Source of the DNA: Desulfotignum sp.
GTDB taxonomy: Bacteria > Desulfobacterota > Desulfobacteria > Desulfobacterales > Desulfobacteraceae
DNA: 63,119 nt
Direction of reading: 5' to 3'
Assembly: GCA_011389575.1 (NCBI GenBank)
Contig: JAABUB010000007.1
Location: forward strand, 1-63,119
Part shown: piece after piece, positions 62,359 through 63,119 of the stretch
Position numbering within the stretch: position 1 is the stretch's first letter
Layout: each line of letters opens with the position of its first letter
Position numbers and translations under genes: made by a program
Notes under the pieces: generated by a model
Database searches by the model: none
The model's input: only the letters and a program-made list of their open reading frames with translations
What the model was told of the DNA's origin: nothing

Positions 62359-63119
62359 GTCTGTCTCCACAATTGGTTCAAAGCATTCCGGGATACCCCG
62401 GACAGTGTCATTCCCATATCCCGGTACAGAACGATGCGCAGGTCATCGGCAAACATATGGGCATCTGCAATCACAAAAGGGGCTTCATCTGCATCCATGT
62501 ACCCCATGTGTTTGATTTCAATTTCATATCGGGCTTTTTTTGTTTCCGGCGTCACCGGTCCCCGGCATTTTAAATCGCTTTCATTGCCCGGCAGCACATC
62601 AAAGTGCACCTGATCATCAGGGCTCACCCACCCCATGCGCTGGACAAATATCCGTAAGGCATGGGCACAGCATTCATACATCAAAGTGCCGGGCATGACC
62701 GGGTCATCGATGAAGTGGCAGGTGAGAAACCAGGCATCAGGATGGATATCCGCTTCTGCAATGATGTTTCCCATGCCGAATCTGCCCCCTGCGGGATCAA
62801 AGGACAGTACCCTGTCAATGAGATGCATGGGGCCGCCGGGCAGATGCTGGGCTTTTCCCGGGCAGATACCGGCAAAATCCGGTCCGAACGCCCCTGCCAG
62901 ATCTCCTTTGCGCAGGCTGTTTACCTGGTCGTCATTGAATGCCGTTGGAAAAACCGGTACCAGGGGGTCAAAAGGGTCGGCAGGGGCGGTGATGGCCAGG
63001 TCCTGTTTTTTCAGGACGATTCCGCCGGAATGTTCGACCTCCTCTTCGGTAAAAAAACCGGCGCATCCGTCCCGCATGGAGATAAATTGCTGGTCGGAAA
63101 TAAAGCCCTGGTAATGGAA
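62355..63119 (-). CDS. FabA-like dehydratase end of a PUFA-synthase-type protein, partial
   Basis: The 254 visible C-terminal residues continue past the right edge without a stop. The hot-dog dehydratase carries CHFIDDPVMPGTLMYECC, with FabA-type His and Asp, preceded by PMHLIDRVLSFDPAGG. Upstream text FHYQGFISDQQFISMRDGCA resembles the stretch before the DH domain in PfaC or HglC-type multienzymes. In PUFA synthases such DH domains set the cis double bonds. Its stop overlaps oleA, so the product chain may pass to the Ole pathway. Confidence 0.8.
   Translation of the reverse strand, partial: FHYQGFISDQQFISMRDGCAGFFTEEEVEHSGGIVLKKQDLAITAPADPFDPLVPVFPTAFNDDQVNSLRKGDLAGAFGPDFAGICPGKAQHLPGGPMHLIDRVLSFDPAGGRFGMGNIIAEADIHPDAWFLTCHFIDDPVMPGTLMYECCAHALRIFVQRMGWVSPDDQVHFDVLPGNESDLKCRGPVTPETKKARYEIEIKHMGYMDADEAPFVIADAHMFADDLRIVLYRDMGMTLSGVSRNALNQLWRQT

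Overview
The window reads as a chromosome segment of a strictly anaerobic, probably sulfate-reducing deltaproteobacterium of the Desulfobacteraceae type. This is inferred from gene content rather than from a ribosomal marker: hybrid-cluster protein, a tungsten-type aldehyde:ferredoxin oxidoreductase, a DsrK/HdrD-like iron-sulfur protein that appears to contain selenocysteine, an FmdE protein, a CGGC protein, a TRAP-LarA-GlcDF lactate module, DUF2889, ThrH in place of ThrB, and an OleABC hydrocarbon cluster.

Layout. 1-5.9 kb: the 3' end of hcp, two small envelope genes, a toxin-antitoxin (TA) pair with its operator, and a PLP decarboxylase / GltS symporter / TSUP transporter cluster. 5.9-10.8 kb: an AT-richer accessory stretch with VapBC, the fossils of a type I restriction gene, an AlbA-type regulator and an AbrB antitoxin, then a HATPase-GNAT fusion that overlaps a MATE exporter tail to tail. 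10.9-18.5 kb: one operon on the minus strand, dctPQM-glcD-glcF-larA-xre, for uptake, racemisation and oxidation of lactate or a related 2-hydroxyacid. 18.5-20.7 kb: the selenoprotein candidate and a CGGC protein. 21-22.6 kb: a cold-shock protein, a TPR protein and an unknown. 22.6-29.3 kb: a peptide-type ABC operon with an M20 peptidase. 29.5-33.4 kb: a regulator and a polar amino-acid ABC system without its ATPase. 33.4-35.9 kb: DUF2889, a RelE/AbrB TA pair, a decayed DUF2889 copy, an orphan HicB and FmdE. 35.9-43.8 kb: a histidine kinase, a ZIP transporter, a NifX-like protein, a sigma54 activator, a two-part class II aldolase and AOR. 43.9-49.9 kb: malic enzyme, acyl-CoA ligase, an SH3 protein and a DAC-domain protein. 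49.9-55.6 kb: a His-rich protein, NagZ, TsaD, PurM, Hom, ThrH and initiator tRNA. 55.8-57.8 kb: an inactive-looking NlpC/P60 protein and a DHH-CBS protein. 57.8-63.1 kb: oleC, an unknown membrane protein, oleB, oleA and the 3' end of a PUFA-synthase-like dehydratase gene.

How the genes fit together. The best-resolved pathway is the lactate operon, which holds a transporter, an oxidase and a racemase under one cupin-type XRE regulator. The most notable single gene is the DsrK/HdrD-like protein: a UGA stands where the family has a conserved Cys, and an 8-bp stem-loop follows at the spacing expected of a bacterial SECIS. The ole genes directly follow a polyunsaturated-fatty-acid-type dehydratase in overlapping frames, which suggests head-to-head condensation of polyunsaturated acyl chains into long-chain hydrocarbons. 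An uncharacterised one-pass membrane protein is translationally coupled to OleC. Several TA modules, gene fossils and tandem duplications mark the accessory stretches.
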